The notes beneath the pieces were generated by a model. It saw only the letters and a program-made list of their open reading frames with translations, was not told where the DNA came from and searched no databases. Of a DNA stretch of 64,000 nucleotides, positions 51,343 through 60,955 are shown piece by piece. The first letter of the stretch is position 1, and each line of letters begins with the position of its first letter. The position numbers were made by a program, and so were the translations under genes. The DNA lies in NCBI RefSeq assembly GCF_000420305.1, contig NZ_ATUR01000009.1:40517-104516 (forward strand). Reading direction: 5' to 3'. The DNA comes from Novosphingopyxis baekryungensis DSM 16222. Its GTDB lineage: Bacteria > Pseudomonadota > Alphaproteobacteria > Sphingomonadales > Sphingomonadaceae.

Positions 51343-51975
51343 TCAGATTTCCGTGCGCTCCGCCAGTAGTAGTGCGTCTTCGACATCGACCCCAAGATAG
51401 CGAACGGTGTTCTCGATCTTGGTGTGACCTAGAAGTATCTGAATTGCGCGGATGTTGCCCGTAGCGCGGTAAATCATCGCGGCCTTCGTCCGTCGAAGCG
51501 AGTGCGTTCCGTATTCAGACTTCCGAAGACCAATCGCAGTCACCCATTCATCAACCAAGCGGGCATACTGGCGCGTGCTCATGTGTCCGGCATGATCAAC
51601 CCTGCTTGGGAAAAGGTAATCGCCCGTCGAACCGCCCCGTCGTTCCAGCCAGGCTAGTAACGTCGCACGCACATCGGCGGTGAGTTCGAACTGCACTGGT
51701 CGATTGGTCTTTTGTTGAATGACGATCGCGCGATTGCGGATGTCAGCACCAGCGACCACATCGCCAATCTTGATCTTCACCAGATCGCATCCGCGCAACT
51801 TGCTATCGATGGCGAGATCGAAGAGCGCCTTGTCTCTCAGTCGGCCTTCGCGATCGAGGTGAAAGCGGATCGCCCATATCTGTTTTTGCGTTAGCGGGCG
51901 CTTGGTTCCGACGTTTTTGCCAGCGTTCCATGCCACGCGTCTCTGCATGGCAGGATCAAATCTTGAGTATCCCAT
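51343..51975 (-). CDS. Small tyrosine recombinase / integrase
   Basis: A 210-residue site-specific recombinase lacking the large N-terminal arm-binding region of phage integrases. Catalytic signs are KLRGCDLVKIK (first Arg), THSLRRTKAAM (HxxR), LLGHTKIENTVRYLG (GH and Tyr). GGAGA precedes the ATG at 51975; the longer frame to 52155 is non-native. Similar short integrases are common in sphingomonad genomes and often stand alone. It could integrate gene cassettes or a lost element; no attachment site is recognised. Confidence 0.82.
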   Translation of the reverse strand: MGYSRFDPAMQRRVAWNAGKNVGTKRPLTQKQIWAIRFHLDREGRLRDKALFDLAIDSKLRGCDLVKIKIGDVVAGADIRNRAIVIQQKTNRPVQFELTADVRATLLAWLERRGGSTGDYLFPSRVDHAGHMSTRQYARLVDEWVTAIGLRKSEYGTHSLRRTKAAMIYRATGNIRAIQILLGHTKIENTVRYLGVDVEDALLLAERTEI

Positions 51976-52260
51976 TGTCTTTTCTCCTAGGCCATCATTG
52001 GCCAAGGGAAGAGCATCCGAAGAAGGTAAAGATCTGGGCCGATTGCCGAACGGCCGAAATTGAAGCCCGAGAGGCCGAAAGCAGACGTCCAAGCTTATGA
52101 AGCCAAACGGGGCGATAATCGCTTGAATACCTGTGATACTCATCGTGCACGACAAGGCGCGTCACGTACGGACTTTCATCCAAAATCCCTTGCCACGAAA
52201 TTCCTTCCTTCCGTGGGAAAAAACTTTTATGTATGGATTCGACGGTTTTACGTAGGGAGT

Positions 52261-52701
52261 ATGTTGGTGGATCAAGAGTTCAAAGAAGCATGGGCTTGGA
52301 TCATAAAGGCCGGATGGAAGGGCCTTTGCCCTCGTTGCGGTAAAGGACATATGTTCAGTTCATGGCTAAAGGTAACCGACAAGTGCGAAATATGCGGCCT
52401 CGACTATCGCTTCGCATCGCCTGATGACGGACCGGCGTTTTTCTCCCTGTGCGTCGTTGCCTTCGCTCTTCTCTTCGTCATCGTCTGGCTCCAGGTTGCG
52501 ATAGGCCTGCCGATTGGACTGCTTTTCATCATCGCTATTCCCCTAATGGCAGTCGGTTGCATATTGCCGCTACGGCCCATCAAGGGCTGGCTTGTAGCCT
52601 CTCAATTTGTCAACAAGGCCATCGAAGCTGGTACCGAGCAGCTGTGGACCGATATGCATGATCGAGAGGACGAAGCTGGAAATGGCCGCTTGGATCCCTG
52701 A
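52261..52701 (+). CDS. DUF983 membrane protein
   Basis: A 146-residue protein. Two CxxC pairs (CPRCG and CEICG) form a zinc ribbon before two membrane helices (about 60-82 and 84-105), followed by LPLRPIKGWLVASQF, the DUF983 signature. The start is the ATG at 52261; a GTG at 52267 with better spacing to GGGAG is an alternative. The next gene overlaps its end by 20 bp. DUF983 proteins have no established role; some sit near cytochrome oxidase genes. Confidence 0.8.
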   Translation: MLVDQEFKEAWAWIIKAGWKGLCPRCGKGHMFSSWLKVTDKCEICGLDYRFASPDDGPAFFSLCVVAFALLFVIVWLQVAIGLPIGLLFIIAIPLMAVGCILPLRPIKGWLVASQFVNKAIEAGTEQLWTDMHDREDEAGNGRLDP

Positions 52702-54043
52702 CCTCGGCGCAGCAGAAGGCCCCAAATATCTCGCGCTCGCGGACGCACTGACAGCTTCTATCAGGGCAGGTGAACTGGAGCCTGGCACACGGCTGCTGCC
52801 TCAGCGCGAAATGGCACGCCAACTCAGTATGGATCTGACGACGGTATCACGGGCATTCAAAATTGCCCGTCAGCGCGGGTTGATCGACGGTCGCGGCAAA
52901 GCGGGAAGCTTTGTGCGTGATGGTGCTTCATATTCCATAGATGCGGCAGTGCAGGTCGATACGGGATTGAACACACCTCCAGTCCCAGCGGGCGGCTCAA
53001 TTCAAAATGCAATGAAGAAGGCGTTCGGGCAGGCTCTTGATCAAAGTGCAGGCTCGCTACTCCAATATCAGCCCGCTGTTGGAGATCAGGGTATTTGCCG
53101 AGCCGGAGCCGACCTTGCGGTTCGGCTCGGTCTCTCCCCGGGATCACATCAGATCGTTCTGACATCCGGTGGGCAGAACGCATTGCTGGCGGTGTCGCGC
53201 ACTGTGCTCTCTCCCGGTGACAAAGTCGCATGCGGCGAATTCATTTATCCTGGTTTTCGCGCTATTGCATCCCGTTTGGGGATCAAACTTGTTCCGCTGC
53301 CTGAGATGAATGCAGCTGCACTTGATCATGCTTGCACAGAGAACAAGATTACCGCCCTTTACGTGGTCCCAACAAACGATAATCCTACGGCCGCTACTAT
53401 ACCCGTCTATGAAAGAGAGAAAATTGCGGAGGTCGCCCTTCGCCATAACTTGCAGATTATCGAGGACGATGCCTACGGGCTGTTGCCAAAACGTTTCTTG
53501 CCAGCGATTTCAAGCCTCATGCCGCAGCGATCTTGGCATATTCTCAGCACCTCGAAAACTATTTCGCCTGCTCTTAGAATTGCTTTTGTCAGCGCACCGA
53601 GCGTCGCCGACGCGATAAGGCTGAGGGGGGAAGTACATGATATTGCGGTAATGCCGCCTCCGCTGAATGCAGCTATGGTTGCACTGTGGCTACGCGATGG
53701 AACTTTTGACACATTGCTATCTGCTGTTCGGACGGAGGCCGAACGGCGCTCACAACTAGCAGCAAATATCTTAAGTGGTTACTCCATGGGGCGCCATCCC
53801 CAAGGTTATCATATCTGGCTGCAACTGCCAGAAGGAGCGTCTGCTTCGTACCTTTCGCAGAAGCTCGCTGCCGCAGGCGTTGGGGCAATTCCTTCAGATC
53901 GGTTTGCGGTCAGGAAGACGGACATTCAAGCGCTCAGGGTGTCGCTGGGCGGCGTCACACCGCAAGCGACCGTTACGGCTGCGCTAAAGCAATTGGCTGG
54001 CCATCTAGCTTTGAACGCCGTGCAGCAGCCAGACGTTGTCTAA
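52682..54043 (+). CDS. MocR-like GntR/aminotransferase regulator
   Basis: A 453-residue protein fusing an N-terminal GntR winged helix (about 15-80, TRLLPQREMARQLSMDLTTVSRAFKIARQRGLI) to a PLP-binding class I aminotransferase-like domain. IVPTNDNPTAAT, IIEDDAYG and STSKTISPALRIAFV carry the PLP-binding Asp and Lys. MocR proteins respond to PLP or amino compounds. It overlaps the DUF983 gene by 20 bp. The ATG at 52682 follows GAAGCTGGAA. Target genes cannot be read from sequence; the only neighbours are the IS remnant and the sulfite cluster. Confidence 0.85.
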   Translation: MAAWIPDLGAAEGPKYLALADALTASIRAGELEPGTRLLPQREMARQLSMDLTTVSRAFKIARQRGLIDGRGKAGSFVRDGASYSIDAAVQVDTGLNTPPVPAGGSIQNAMKKAFGQALDQSAGSLLQYQPAVGDQGICRAGADLAVRLGLSPGSHQIVLTSGGQNALLAVSRTVLSPGDKVACGEFIYPGFRAIASRLGIKLVPLPEMNAAALDHACTENKITALYVVPTNDNPTAATIPVYEREKIAEVALRHNLQIIEDDAYGLLPKRFLPAISSLMPQRSWHILSTSKTISPALRIAFVSAPSVADAIRLRGEVHDIAVMPPPLNAAMVALWLRDGTFDTLLSAVRTEAERRSQLAANILSGYSMGRHPQGYHIWLQLPEGASASYLSQKLAAAGVGAIPSDRFAVRKTDIQALRVSLGGVTPQATVTAALKQLAGHLALNAVQQPDVV

Positions 54044-54074
54044 GGTGTTCAAGATTATGATCCTAGGATGGGTT

Positions 54075-54304
54075 GTGACGTGACCCTCGGGCTTTCCTCA
54101 GCCGCTTGAGCTTTGCGTTCTCGCTCTCAAAAGCTCGCAAACGACGAGCCTTGGAGATCCCCAGCCCCACATACTTAGACTTCCCGCTTTAGGTCGTTGC
54201 TTCCGACACTACGTGCCGACGAGCCAGATTAGTGGTCTGCGCTACCGCCTCGACCACTTCCAGAACGCCAATAGTTTGCTCTTCCGTAATCTCGCTCTCT
54301 TCAT
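54075..54304 (-). pseudogene. IS3-family OrfA remnant
   Basis: The minus strand starts with ATG AAG AGA GCG AG (54304) and, after a one-base frame change, reads TEEQTIGVLEVVEAVAQTTN and LARRHVVSEATT, then after further changes KSKYVGLGISKARRLRAFESENAKLKRL. This is the order of an IS3-group OrfA (helix-turn-helix then leucine-zipper) with several frameshifts and a stop, so it is dead. The rest of the IS, including OrfB, is missing. It abuts the MocR gene. Confidence 0.7.
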
Positions 54305-54622
54305 CTCGCCCGCCCTTCCGTTAGGGCCGGGCTCCAATGGGGATTGAAGTAAAACTAGGGGGTTACCTCAACTGTCATGAACGACCGCTTTTGATCGATA
54401 CTTGGTATTGCTTCAACGTCCGAAGTTAGGGCGCAAAGCGGAAAGGCGGAAACTGGGCCGGAAGGAGAATGGCTCGTTCGGGTCATTAAACGCGATTAGC
54501 TGCCGTTCCTTCAATGCTAAATTATTAAGCCTGACGTCGTATCAATGCGGTGCAATCCCAATTCGGGTTGTCATTTTTTGTCGACGTTGCGCTAAGGATT
54601 GACGACCGATGGAACGACAATT
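54305..54622. other. Intergenic region with decayed repeat copies
   Basis: About 320 bp. It contains TTAGGGCGCAAAGCGG near 54424, one of the dispersed repeat cores. A 66-codon frame in this gap has no recognisable product. It separates the IS3 remnant from the sulfite cluster. Confidence 0.5.
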
Positions 54623-55498
54623 CTATATTTTGTCAATATCGATCAGTTCCAGCAGCGCATCGCCCGCCTTGCTACGGTAGCGCTCCTTATGGCGCAGCCC
54701 GTAAAAGAGACGCGGATCGAGCTTGAACGGCAGACGGTGCAGTTTTCCGGAGGCCAGCAACGGCCCAGCGACGAGCGTCGAGATGACGGTATAGCCTGCA
54801 CCCGCCGCAGTCGCCGAGCGCACCGCCTCATTAGACGGTAAAGTCAGCGCCACATTGAGATCGGCGATCGTCATACCGCGCGCCTTCAACGAAGCTTCGA
54901 ACGTCGATCTTGTTCCCGAACCCTCTTCCCGCAGCACCCACGTCGCCGCGCTTAGCCATTTTGCGTTGATAGGCTCGTCCGTGGGCGCGGCACCGACCAG
55001 TGCCAGTTCGTCATGCCCAACCGTCCAGCGTGCCAGCGCAGGATCGTCGATCAAGCCTTCGACGAAGCCCAGTTCGGCGCTGCCCTCGTGGACCTGCTCG
55101 GCGGCCTGATCGCTGTTACCGATTGCCATCTGGACAATGATGCCAGGATAACGTTTGTGGAACCGCGCGAGCAAAGGCGGCAGCCAATAGCCCGCGATCG
55201 TCTGACTGGCGACCAGCGAGAGGCTGCCGCGTTCCAGCCCGCCATATTCTGCTAGCGTCCGCTCCGCGCTTGCCGCCCGGCCCAGCACCGCGCGCGCCTC
55301 GCTCAGGAACAGCCGTCCGGCTTCCGTCAGTTCGATGCGGCGACCGACCCGGTGGAACAGCGCCACGCCATGCCGTTCCTCCAGCGTCTTGATCGCCGCG
55401 CTGACCGCGGACTGGGTGATATTCAGTGCCTCGGCCGCGCGGGTCATATGCTCGCGCTCCGCAACGCCGACAAAGATCCGCAACTGATCGAGCGTCAT
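54623..55498 (-). CDS. LysR-family regulator of the sulfite cluster
   Basis: A 291-residue LysR protein: MTLDQLRIFVGVAEREHMTRAAEALNITQSAVSAAI holds the winged helix, and residues about 92-290 the effector domain. Its ATG overlaps the cytochrome stop (ATGA), so it is transcribed with the sulfite oxidoreductase. YeiE-like LysR regulators control YeiH transporters and sulfite responses; that is the closest functional analogy, since yeiH lies nearby. I start it at 55498; the open frame to 55732 overlaps the cytochrome. Confidence 0.83.
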   Translation of the reverse strand: MTLDQLRIFVGVAEREHMTRAAEALNITQSAVSAAIKTLEERHGVALFHRVGRRIELTEAGRLFLSEARAVLGRAASAERTLAEYGGLERGSLSLVASQTIAGYWLPPLLARFHKRYPGIIVQMAIGNSDQAAEQVHEGSAELGFVEGLIDDPALARWTVGHDELALVGAAPTDEPINAKWLSAATWVLREEGSGTRSTFEASLKARGMTIADLNVALTLPSNEAVRSATAAGAGYTVISTLVAGPLLASGKLHRLPFKLDPRLFYGLRHKERYRSKAGDALLELIDIDKI

Positions 55499-55983
55499 GG
55501 GCCAGCGTTCTGTGTAGCGTCGTCTGGGGCAGTCGATTCTATAAGAGACATATTTTCGCCAGCCTTGGTTCTGGCGCTCAGTGCGGTCAGATAAGCCACG
55601 ATCGCAGGCACGTCGGCTTCGGCGACCGGTGCACCAAAGATGTTCCTCATTTTCTCGACCTCCTTGTGCCATTCGTCCGATGACAATGGCGGCTGGTATA
55701 ACGCCATCGATGCCGAGTGACAGGCCGTGCAATTGGCGTTCATTGCATCGACATTGGGACCATCCGGGTAGGTCGCCGCATCGTCCGGGAGATCGACGCT
55801 GACCGAGGCAAGAATTAGGCCAGGTCCTGAGACCATGCTCGGTTCGTCGGGCGTGCTTTGCGTATCCGCTGGCGCGGGTGGCTTGTGACTGCCTGGCGCT
55901 CCGATCGCAATCAGCGAAAAAATCAGAACCGCGAATATGCTGGCGAACATTTGTGAAGGACTGGGGGCTTTCATTTCATTCAC
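55495..55983 (-). CDS. Monoheme cytochrome c of sulfite dehydrogenase (SorB-like)
   Basis: A 162-residue periplasmic protein with an N-terminal anchor/signal (about 10-30), a Pro-rich linker, one CTACH heme motif (near 86) and a distal Met in the KMRNIFG segment (about residue 112). It follows the molybdopterin enzyme by five bases and should accept its electrons, as in SorAB. GAGGGAG precedes the start. Single-heme form fits SorB; similarity is modest, so the symbol is left out. Confidence 0.75.
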   Translation of the reverse strand: MNEMKAPSPSQMFASIFAVLIFSLIAIGAPGSHKPPAPADTQSTPDEPSMVSGPGLILASVSVDLPDDAATYPDGPNVDAMNANCTACHSASMALYQPPLSSDEWHKEVEKMRNIFGAPVAEADVPAIVAYLTALSARTKAGENMSLIESTAPDDATQNAGP

Positions 55984-55987
55984 TCCC

Positions 55988-57220
55988 TCAGGCCGCGTTG
56001 ATTGTAATGGTTTCAGCGCCTGCCCGGCGATAGCCGCCCGGGTTCCAGTTTTGCGCCATCGGTTGAGTTTCGCCAGCGCTGTTAGTGCAGCGCACCGTCA
56101 GTGGCACCTTACCGCCATGGGGCAGCTTGGCTGAAATTTGCCACCTACGAAAACTATAACGCCCTTCGTCTGGACTCAACTCTGTAGGATACCAATGGCG
56201 TCCGCCATCCGGCGAAATATCGACCTTTGCCACGCCCCTGGTGCCCCCCATCGCTATTCCGCGAATGGGAACGACATCGGCCAGACGCACGCTCGCCCCT
56301 TCGGAAAGATTGGTGATCCAGGCCCGCGGCACCATCGTGCTGATCGGGACCGTAGAATAGCCGGTCTGACCCGGCGTCACGTCAGCCCAGCGGTTATCGG
56401 GGAGCTTGTAAGCCTTCGCCATCCAGAAATTCTCGTCCGCATGGTCGAGCACTTCGATATCGCTGAGCATCTTCACCCAATAGGTGGAAAACCAGCCAGG
56501 AACGATCAGGCGCAAAGGAAAGCCATTGAGCAGCGGCAGTGCCTCGCCGTTCATTGCGAACGCCAACATCACCTCACCGTCGCGCGCATGATCGATCGCC
56601 AGCGATTTCTTGAAATCCGGGCCTGTCGGCACAACCGGTTCGTCCATGCCGGAAAAGCGCACTTGCCGGGCGCCTGCCTTTACGCCTGCCTTGTCCAACA
56701 CGTCGCGCAGTCGCACGCCCATCCATTTGGCGTTGCCCATCGCGCCATGGCCCCACTCGCCGCCCGGAACCGGCGGCTGGAAGAAGCCGCGTGAATTGCC
56801 GGAGCACTGGTTCACTGCCGCAATTTCCACGCGAGGCAAATCGTTGAGTAGCGCGGCAAGAGATATGGATAGGGGGCGCTCGACCGCGCCATGAACCTTA
56901 AGCCTGAACTGATCGACATCGACGCTCGGTGGGATCACCGCCCAATGCCATCGCACGAAGAAGCGATCATTGGGCGTGAACACGCTGCCGTCGAACACCT
57001 CCATGGGCGTTTCGAGCAAGGGCGGACGATTGCGCTGCAGGATCATCGGGCCCTTTTGCGGAAAGGCCGCAGTCATTTCGCGCATCGAAGGGCTGCCCGG
57101 CAGGCCCAGATTGGCAAGCGCCTGCGCAAGCGCCGGGGTGGCAAAGGCGGTGATCCCGCCGAGCGCCGACGCCTGCAGGACCCGGCGACGACTGGTGGAT
57201 GCACTAAGCGGATCATTCAT
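55988..57220 (-). CDS. Molybdopterin sulfite oxidase-type enzyme (SorA-like)
   Basis: A 410-residue Tat-exported protein. STSRRRVLQASA is the twin-arginine motif. The sulfite-oxidase core follows: FFVRWHWAVIPPS, AVNQCSGNSRG (Cys ligand to molybdenum, near 157), GGEWGHGAMGNAKWMGVRLRDVLDKAG and a C-terminal dimerisation domain with TVRCTNSAGETQPM. It likely oxidises sulfite in the periplasm. GGAGA precedes the ATG at 57220. The operon continues with cytochrome c and LysR. The substrate is inferred from partner genes; other YedY-type substrates are possible. Confidence 0.82.
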   Translation of the reverse strand: MNDPLSASTSRRRVLQASALGGITAFATPALAQALANLGLPGSPSMREMTAAFPQKGPMILQRNRPPLLETPMEVFDGSVFTPNDRFFVRWHWAVIPPSVDVDQFRLKVHGAVERPLSISLAALLNDLPRVEIAAVNQCSGNSRGFFQPPVPGGEWGHGAMGNAKWMGVRLRDVLDKAGVKAGARQVRFSGMDEPVVPTGPDFKKSLAIDHARDGEVMLAFAMNGEALPLLNGFPLRLIVPGWFSTYWVKMLSDIEVLDHADENFWMAKAYKLPDNRWADVTPGQTGYSTVPISTMVPRAWITNLSEGASVRLADVVPIRGIAMGGTRGVAKVDISPDGGRHWYPTELSPDEGRYSFRRWQISAKLPHGGKVPLTVRCTNSAGETQPMAQNWNPGGYRRAGAETITINAA

Positions 57221-57453
57221 ATTAGGTCTCCTCTTGCCGCACAGATTGCGCGCCTGACTTTGATCGGTCCAACCGATTTTGAATACCATTTCAATAAGCA
57301 GTGGTGATGAGTTCCAAATCTGTGGTCCTCGCCAGGATAACAAGCAAACCAGATTGGAATGACCATAAACATGCGTTGGAATTGATTGATTGGCATCGCG
57401 ATAATGGCTGCAGGAACGAGGCCTACTTGTTCCGCAGCCAATGGGAGGCCGTC

Positions 57454-57930
57454 ATGGTAACCGCATTCAAACTCGATGTCGAACGCCCAATTGTAAGGAC
57501 TCCTTTGGCGCCGCCGCTGCGGATCATGCAGCAAACAGATCCCTACGCGCCGCTCGAACGCCATGAAACCAATGTTGGCGCGACAGGCCTTCATCCCGCT
57601 GTGCTGGTCATGACGGCGGGCGGCTATGCCGCCATGCTTGCAAGTTTTTGGGCTATGTTCGCCCGCGATCTGTCCGCCATTTTCGTGCTCTGCGCAATCA
57701 CCGGCCTCATGCTGGTCTATTTCACCCTGTTGTTCGGCGGCATCCTTCTTGCTGATGCTCCGACACCAGGATCACAGCGTAGCTTTCCAGCCTTTCTGAG
57801 GGGTCAAGTCGATACGCTGACCGGTTTGGTCGAAGGACGCGAAGCGCTGCTGATGATTGCCGGGCCGCCTGCAGTGCTGGCGGTAATGGCCGCCGCAATC
57901 GGCCTTATCGCCAATCTCTCGCTCGCTTGA
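57454..57930 (+). CDS. Hypothetical membrane protein next to yeiH
   Basis: A 158-residue protein with about three membrane segments (about 49-70, 75-95 and 136-157) after a soluble N-terminus. GGGAGG lies six bases before the ATG at 57454; the longer frame to 57301 begins in the divergent promoter region. It precedes yeiH by 38 bp and is likely co-transcribed. Family not recognised. A role in sulfite or sulfonate export is inferred from position only. Confidence 0.65.
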   Translation: MVTAFKLDVERPIVRTPLAPPLRIMQQTDPYAPLERHETNVGATGLHPAVLVMTAGGYAAMLASFWAMFARDLSAIFVLCAITGLMLVYFTLLFGGILLADAPTPGSQRSFPAFLRGQVDTLTGLVEGREALLMIAGPPAVLAVMAAAIGLIANLSLA

Positions 57931-57968
57931 ACAACTACCTCACTCGCACGACCCGAAAGTTCATCAAT

Positions 57969-59069
57969 ATGAGCCATTCCGCCATGACCCAGTCCGTTCT
58001 GGACCGCCTTCCCGACAAACCTTCCATGCCAGGCATTCTGCCCGGGCTGCTCCTCTGTATTGCGGTCACCGCAATTGCATTCGCCTTTGCTCAGCTGGAA
58101 GAAAGGTTGTTCGGCACTGCGTGGCTGGAGCCGCTGGTGCTGGCGATCATCATCGGCACCGCGATCCGCACCGCCTGGACGCCGTCCGCGCGCTGGTTTC
58201 CAGGGATCGATTTCAGCGCCAAGCTGTTGCTCGAGATCGCGGTGGTGCTGCTGGGCGCGTCGGTCAGTGCGGCGACCATATTGGCGGCCGGGCCTGCGCT
58301 TCTGGTAGGGATCGCTGGCGTCGTCGTGCTGGCGATCGGCGCGAGCTTCACCATCGGACGATTGCTGGGTCTGTCCAAGCGTATGGCTACCTTGATCGCA
58401 TGCGGCAATTCGATCTGCGGCAATTCGGCGATCGCGGCGGTGGCACCGGTGATCGGCGCGGACAGCGACGATATCGCCGCATCGATCGCCTTTACCGCGG
58501 TGCTCGGTGTGGTGGTGGTGCTTGGGCTACCGCTGATCGGCTTTGGCCTTGCAATGAGCGGGCTGCAATATGGCGCGCTCGCCGGGCTGACCGTCTATGC
58601 GGTGCCGCAAGTGATCGCTGCCGCAGCGCCGCTCGGGACGGCGGCGGTCCAATATGGCACGCTGGTCAAGCTGGTGCGGGTGCTGATGCTCGGCCCAGTC
58701 TGCCTGATATTGTCGCTGCTGGCCCCGCTTATGCGCGAAGAAACTGACGAGCCTGCTCCGCATGTGACGGCGGGGGACCGGCCCAAGGCAGGCAGGCCGC
58801 CGATCCACCACCTTATTCCCTGGTTCATCGTCGGCTTTCTCGGCATGGTAGGCGCTCGCTCGCTGGGCGCAATCCCGGAGACGGCGCTGGCACCGGCCGC
58901 GACCGCGGCTACGCTGCTCACGGTAATATCGATGGCGGCGCTCGGCCTTGGCGTGGACGTGCGCACGGTGGCCAAAGCAGGCGGGCGGGTGACCGCGGCA
59001 GTCGTTCTGTCGCTACTCGTGCTCGGCTCCATCAGCTTTGCGCTGATCCGGCTGCTGGGTCTCGTGTGA
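57969..59069 (+). CDS. YeiH-family putative sulfate/sulfonate exporter
   Basis: A 366-residue transporter with about ten hydrophobic segments. IACGNSICGNSAIAAVAPVIGADSDD and LGLGVDVRTVAKAGGR are typical of YeiH (UPF0324) proteins. The start is set at ATG 57969; a TTG at 57927 overlapping the upstream stop would add 14 residues and has weak support. YeiH proteins are linked to sulfate or sulfite export and taurine-type sulfur metabolism. It is divergent from the SorA-like operon with a 230-bp gap between starts of the two transcription units. Confidence 0.85.
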   Translation: MSHSAMTQSVLDRLPDKPSMPGILPGLLLCIAVTAIAFAFAQLEERLFGTAWLEPLVLAIIIGTAIRTAWTPSARWFPGIDFSAKLLLEIAVVLLGASVSAATILAAGPALLVGIAGVVVLAIGASFTIGRLLGLSKRMATLIACGNSICGNSAIAAVAPVIGADSDDIAASIAFTAVLGVVVVLGLPLIGFGLAMSGLQYGALAGLTVYAVPQVIAAAAPLGTAAVQYGTLVKLVRVLMLGPVCLILSLLAPLMREETDEPAPHVTAGDRPKAGRPPIHHLIPWFIVGFLGMVGARSLGAIPETALAPAATAATLLTVISMAALGLGVDVRTVAKAGGRVTAAVVLSLLVLGSISFALIRLLGLV

Positions 59070-59616
59070 AACCATCTGAGACGGGCACACGCGATTGGAA
59101 TGGCCGACTCTGAGGAGTTCTCCTCGCACACTGAGTCGCCAACTTGAAGGCGCGAAGTTCCGTCAGCTATCTGAACGAACGGCTGCTTTTAGGATTACAT
59201 TGCGACCGCTCGAATGACCGAAATTAGGGCGCTTAGCTGCCATCGGTGCCAGTCTGGACGGACGATAGTTTTCGGGGAAAGATTGAACTCACCGGAACGA
59301 CCGAGGTTGGGGCGCTAGCCCGCTGGTTTCTAAGTCGGTTTAACGTCCAATCATAAGAGGCTGAGGGCTAAAGTGTGGGTAAAGATTTGCAGCGCGGCAC
59401 AAACAACATTACATTTCAGTGTCTTAGGAAATAGTAGCAGCGGACACCCGCTCCGCCATCTTTCAGTCCGTATTGATCCATATCTATCCGCAGACCCGCG
59501 CAGACCTTGACGTTTTCGCGGTTTTCGATTTGATTGTGATCCACCCGGTTCCGCCCCAATCCATGTCGATTGGGGGTAGATCGGAGGTATAGAAACAATC
59601 GGTTTGGGGGTGGCGG
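59070..59616. other. 547-bp gap with two repeat copies, no gene
   Basis: Two clear copies of the dispersed repeat core occur at about 59217 (AAATTAGGGCGCTTAGC) and 59302 (GGTTGGGGCGCTAGCC). No ORF is convincing, no tRNA gene was recognised next to the integrase, and the remainder appears to be decayed spacer. Confidence 0.5.
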
Positions 59617-60955
59617 ATGCTGACGGACAGACAAGTGCGGACGGCCAAGCCGCGCGACAAGGCTTACAAACTGGCCGATCGGAACAGCCTGTTCCTGCAT
59701 GTGAGCGCCGAGGGCGCATAAGAGCTTCCGCTATAAATACCAATTCGACGGCAAGGAGCAGTTGCTGGTCATTGGTGCATTTCCGGACGTAGGACTGGGC
59801 GATGCGCGCGAGGCGATGGAAAGTGCGCGCAAGCTACTGAAGGAAGGGCGCAACCCGAAGCACGGCGTCGCCAAGAAGCGGCTGCTGGGTGACATGAGTT
59901 CGGACTATAGCTTCGAGACGATCGCGCGCCGCTGGTATGCGCAGCAGGTCGACGTGTGGAAGCCGGTACACGCGCAGGATGTAATGCGGAGCATGGAGCG
60001 CGATCTGTTCCCCCATCTGGGACATCTGCCGCTGGAGGACATCGATACGCAACTGCTGCTGGCGGTGCTTTAAAAAGTGCAGGACCGCGGCGCGATCGAG
60101 AGCGCGCACCGGCTGAAGCAGCGTGTGCGATCTGTATATAGGTTTGCCAGAGGCATGGGGATCAAATGCGAGAACCCTGCCATCAATGTCGGCGAGGCGA
60201 TGAAAAAGGTGCCTAAAGCCAAGCGCTATCCGACTCTCACCGATGTGAACGATATTCGCCGTTTCCTCGCAATCATTGACGATGCAGGCGCATCGCCTGT
60301 TACTCGCCTGTTACTCGCCTGTTACTCGGCTGGCCTCACGCTTCCTCGCGTTGGTTGCGCAGCGCCCTGGAATGGTTCGCCATGCTGAATGGGTCGACAT
60401 CCAAGGCATCGATTTCGCAACATTCGATAGCGACAGCAGCGAAGCTACCTGGGTTGTGCCTGCGGAAAAGATGAAGCTCGAAGCAGACCAACGGCAGGAC
60501 GATGACTATGATCACCTAGTGCCGCTCAGCCAAGCAGCCGTGGAAACACTCCGGGCGGTTCATCGCCTGAGCGGCAACTGCCCTATATCTTTCCAGCGAT
60601 CACCTCCGGCCTGCAGCCCCTAAGCGAGAACGTGGTTGGCTACCTATACAACCGCGAGGGCTACAAAGGCCGCCACGTCCCGCATGGCTGGCGCTCCAGC
60701 TTCTCCACTATCATGAACGAAGCCATCGGCGCGGAGCTTGGTCAGGACATTCGCGTGATCGGTGACCGCCTGATTATCGATCTAATGTTGGCGCATGTGC
60801 CTGCGGGCATGTTTGAGAGCGAGTTTCGCTACAACCGGGCCAAATACATGCCGCGGCGCCGGGAGCTGGCAGAGGAATGGGCAAAATTGATTATGGAAGG
60901 CGCTATCGAACCCAATGCAATTATCCTGAGCCCACGCCGGAAAAGAAGGACTTAG
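59617..60955 (+). pseudogene. P4-type tyrosine integrase, frameshifted and stopped
   Basis: The frame begins MLTDRQVRTAKPRDKAYKLAD (DUF4102 N-terminus) and is broken by a TAA at 59719, continues in the second frame (YQFDGKEQLLVIGAFPDVG, LLEVSEAME-like), then further changes to a C-terminal catalytic region (HVPHGWRSSFSTIMNEAIG). At 60295 a triple repeat of 11 bp adds a frameshift, and at least three breaks separate the pieces. The intact protein would be about 400 residues. It is probably inactive and marks a former integrative element. Confidence 0.8.
60295..60327 (+). repeat. Three tandem copies of an 11-bp unit in the integrase pseudogene
   Basis: GCCTGTTACTC is repeated three times without interruption. 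As 11 is not divisible by three, the expansion shifts the reading frame. Confidence 0.9.

Noticed and set aside
53600..53660. TGAGGG inside the MocR-like gene
   Set aside because: There is no CGTA 16 bases downstream and it is internal to a coding region.
59362..59390. TGAGGG in the gap before the integrase
   Set aside because: GATT follows at the position where CGTA is required.
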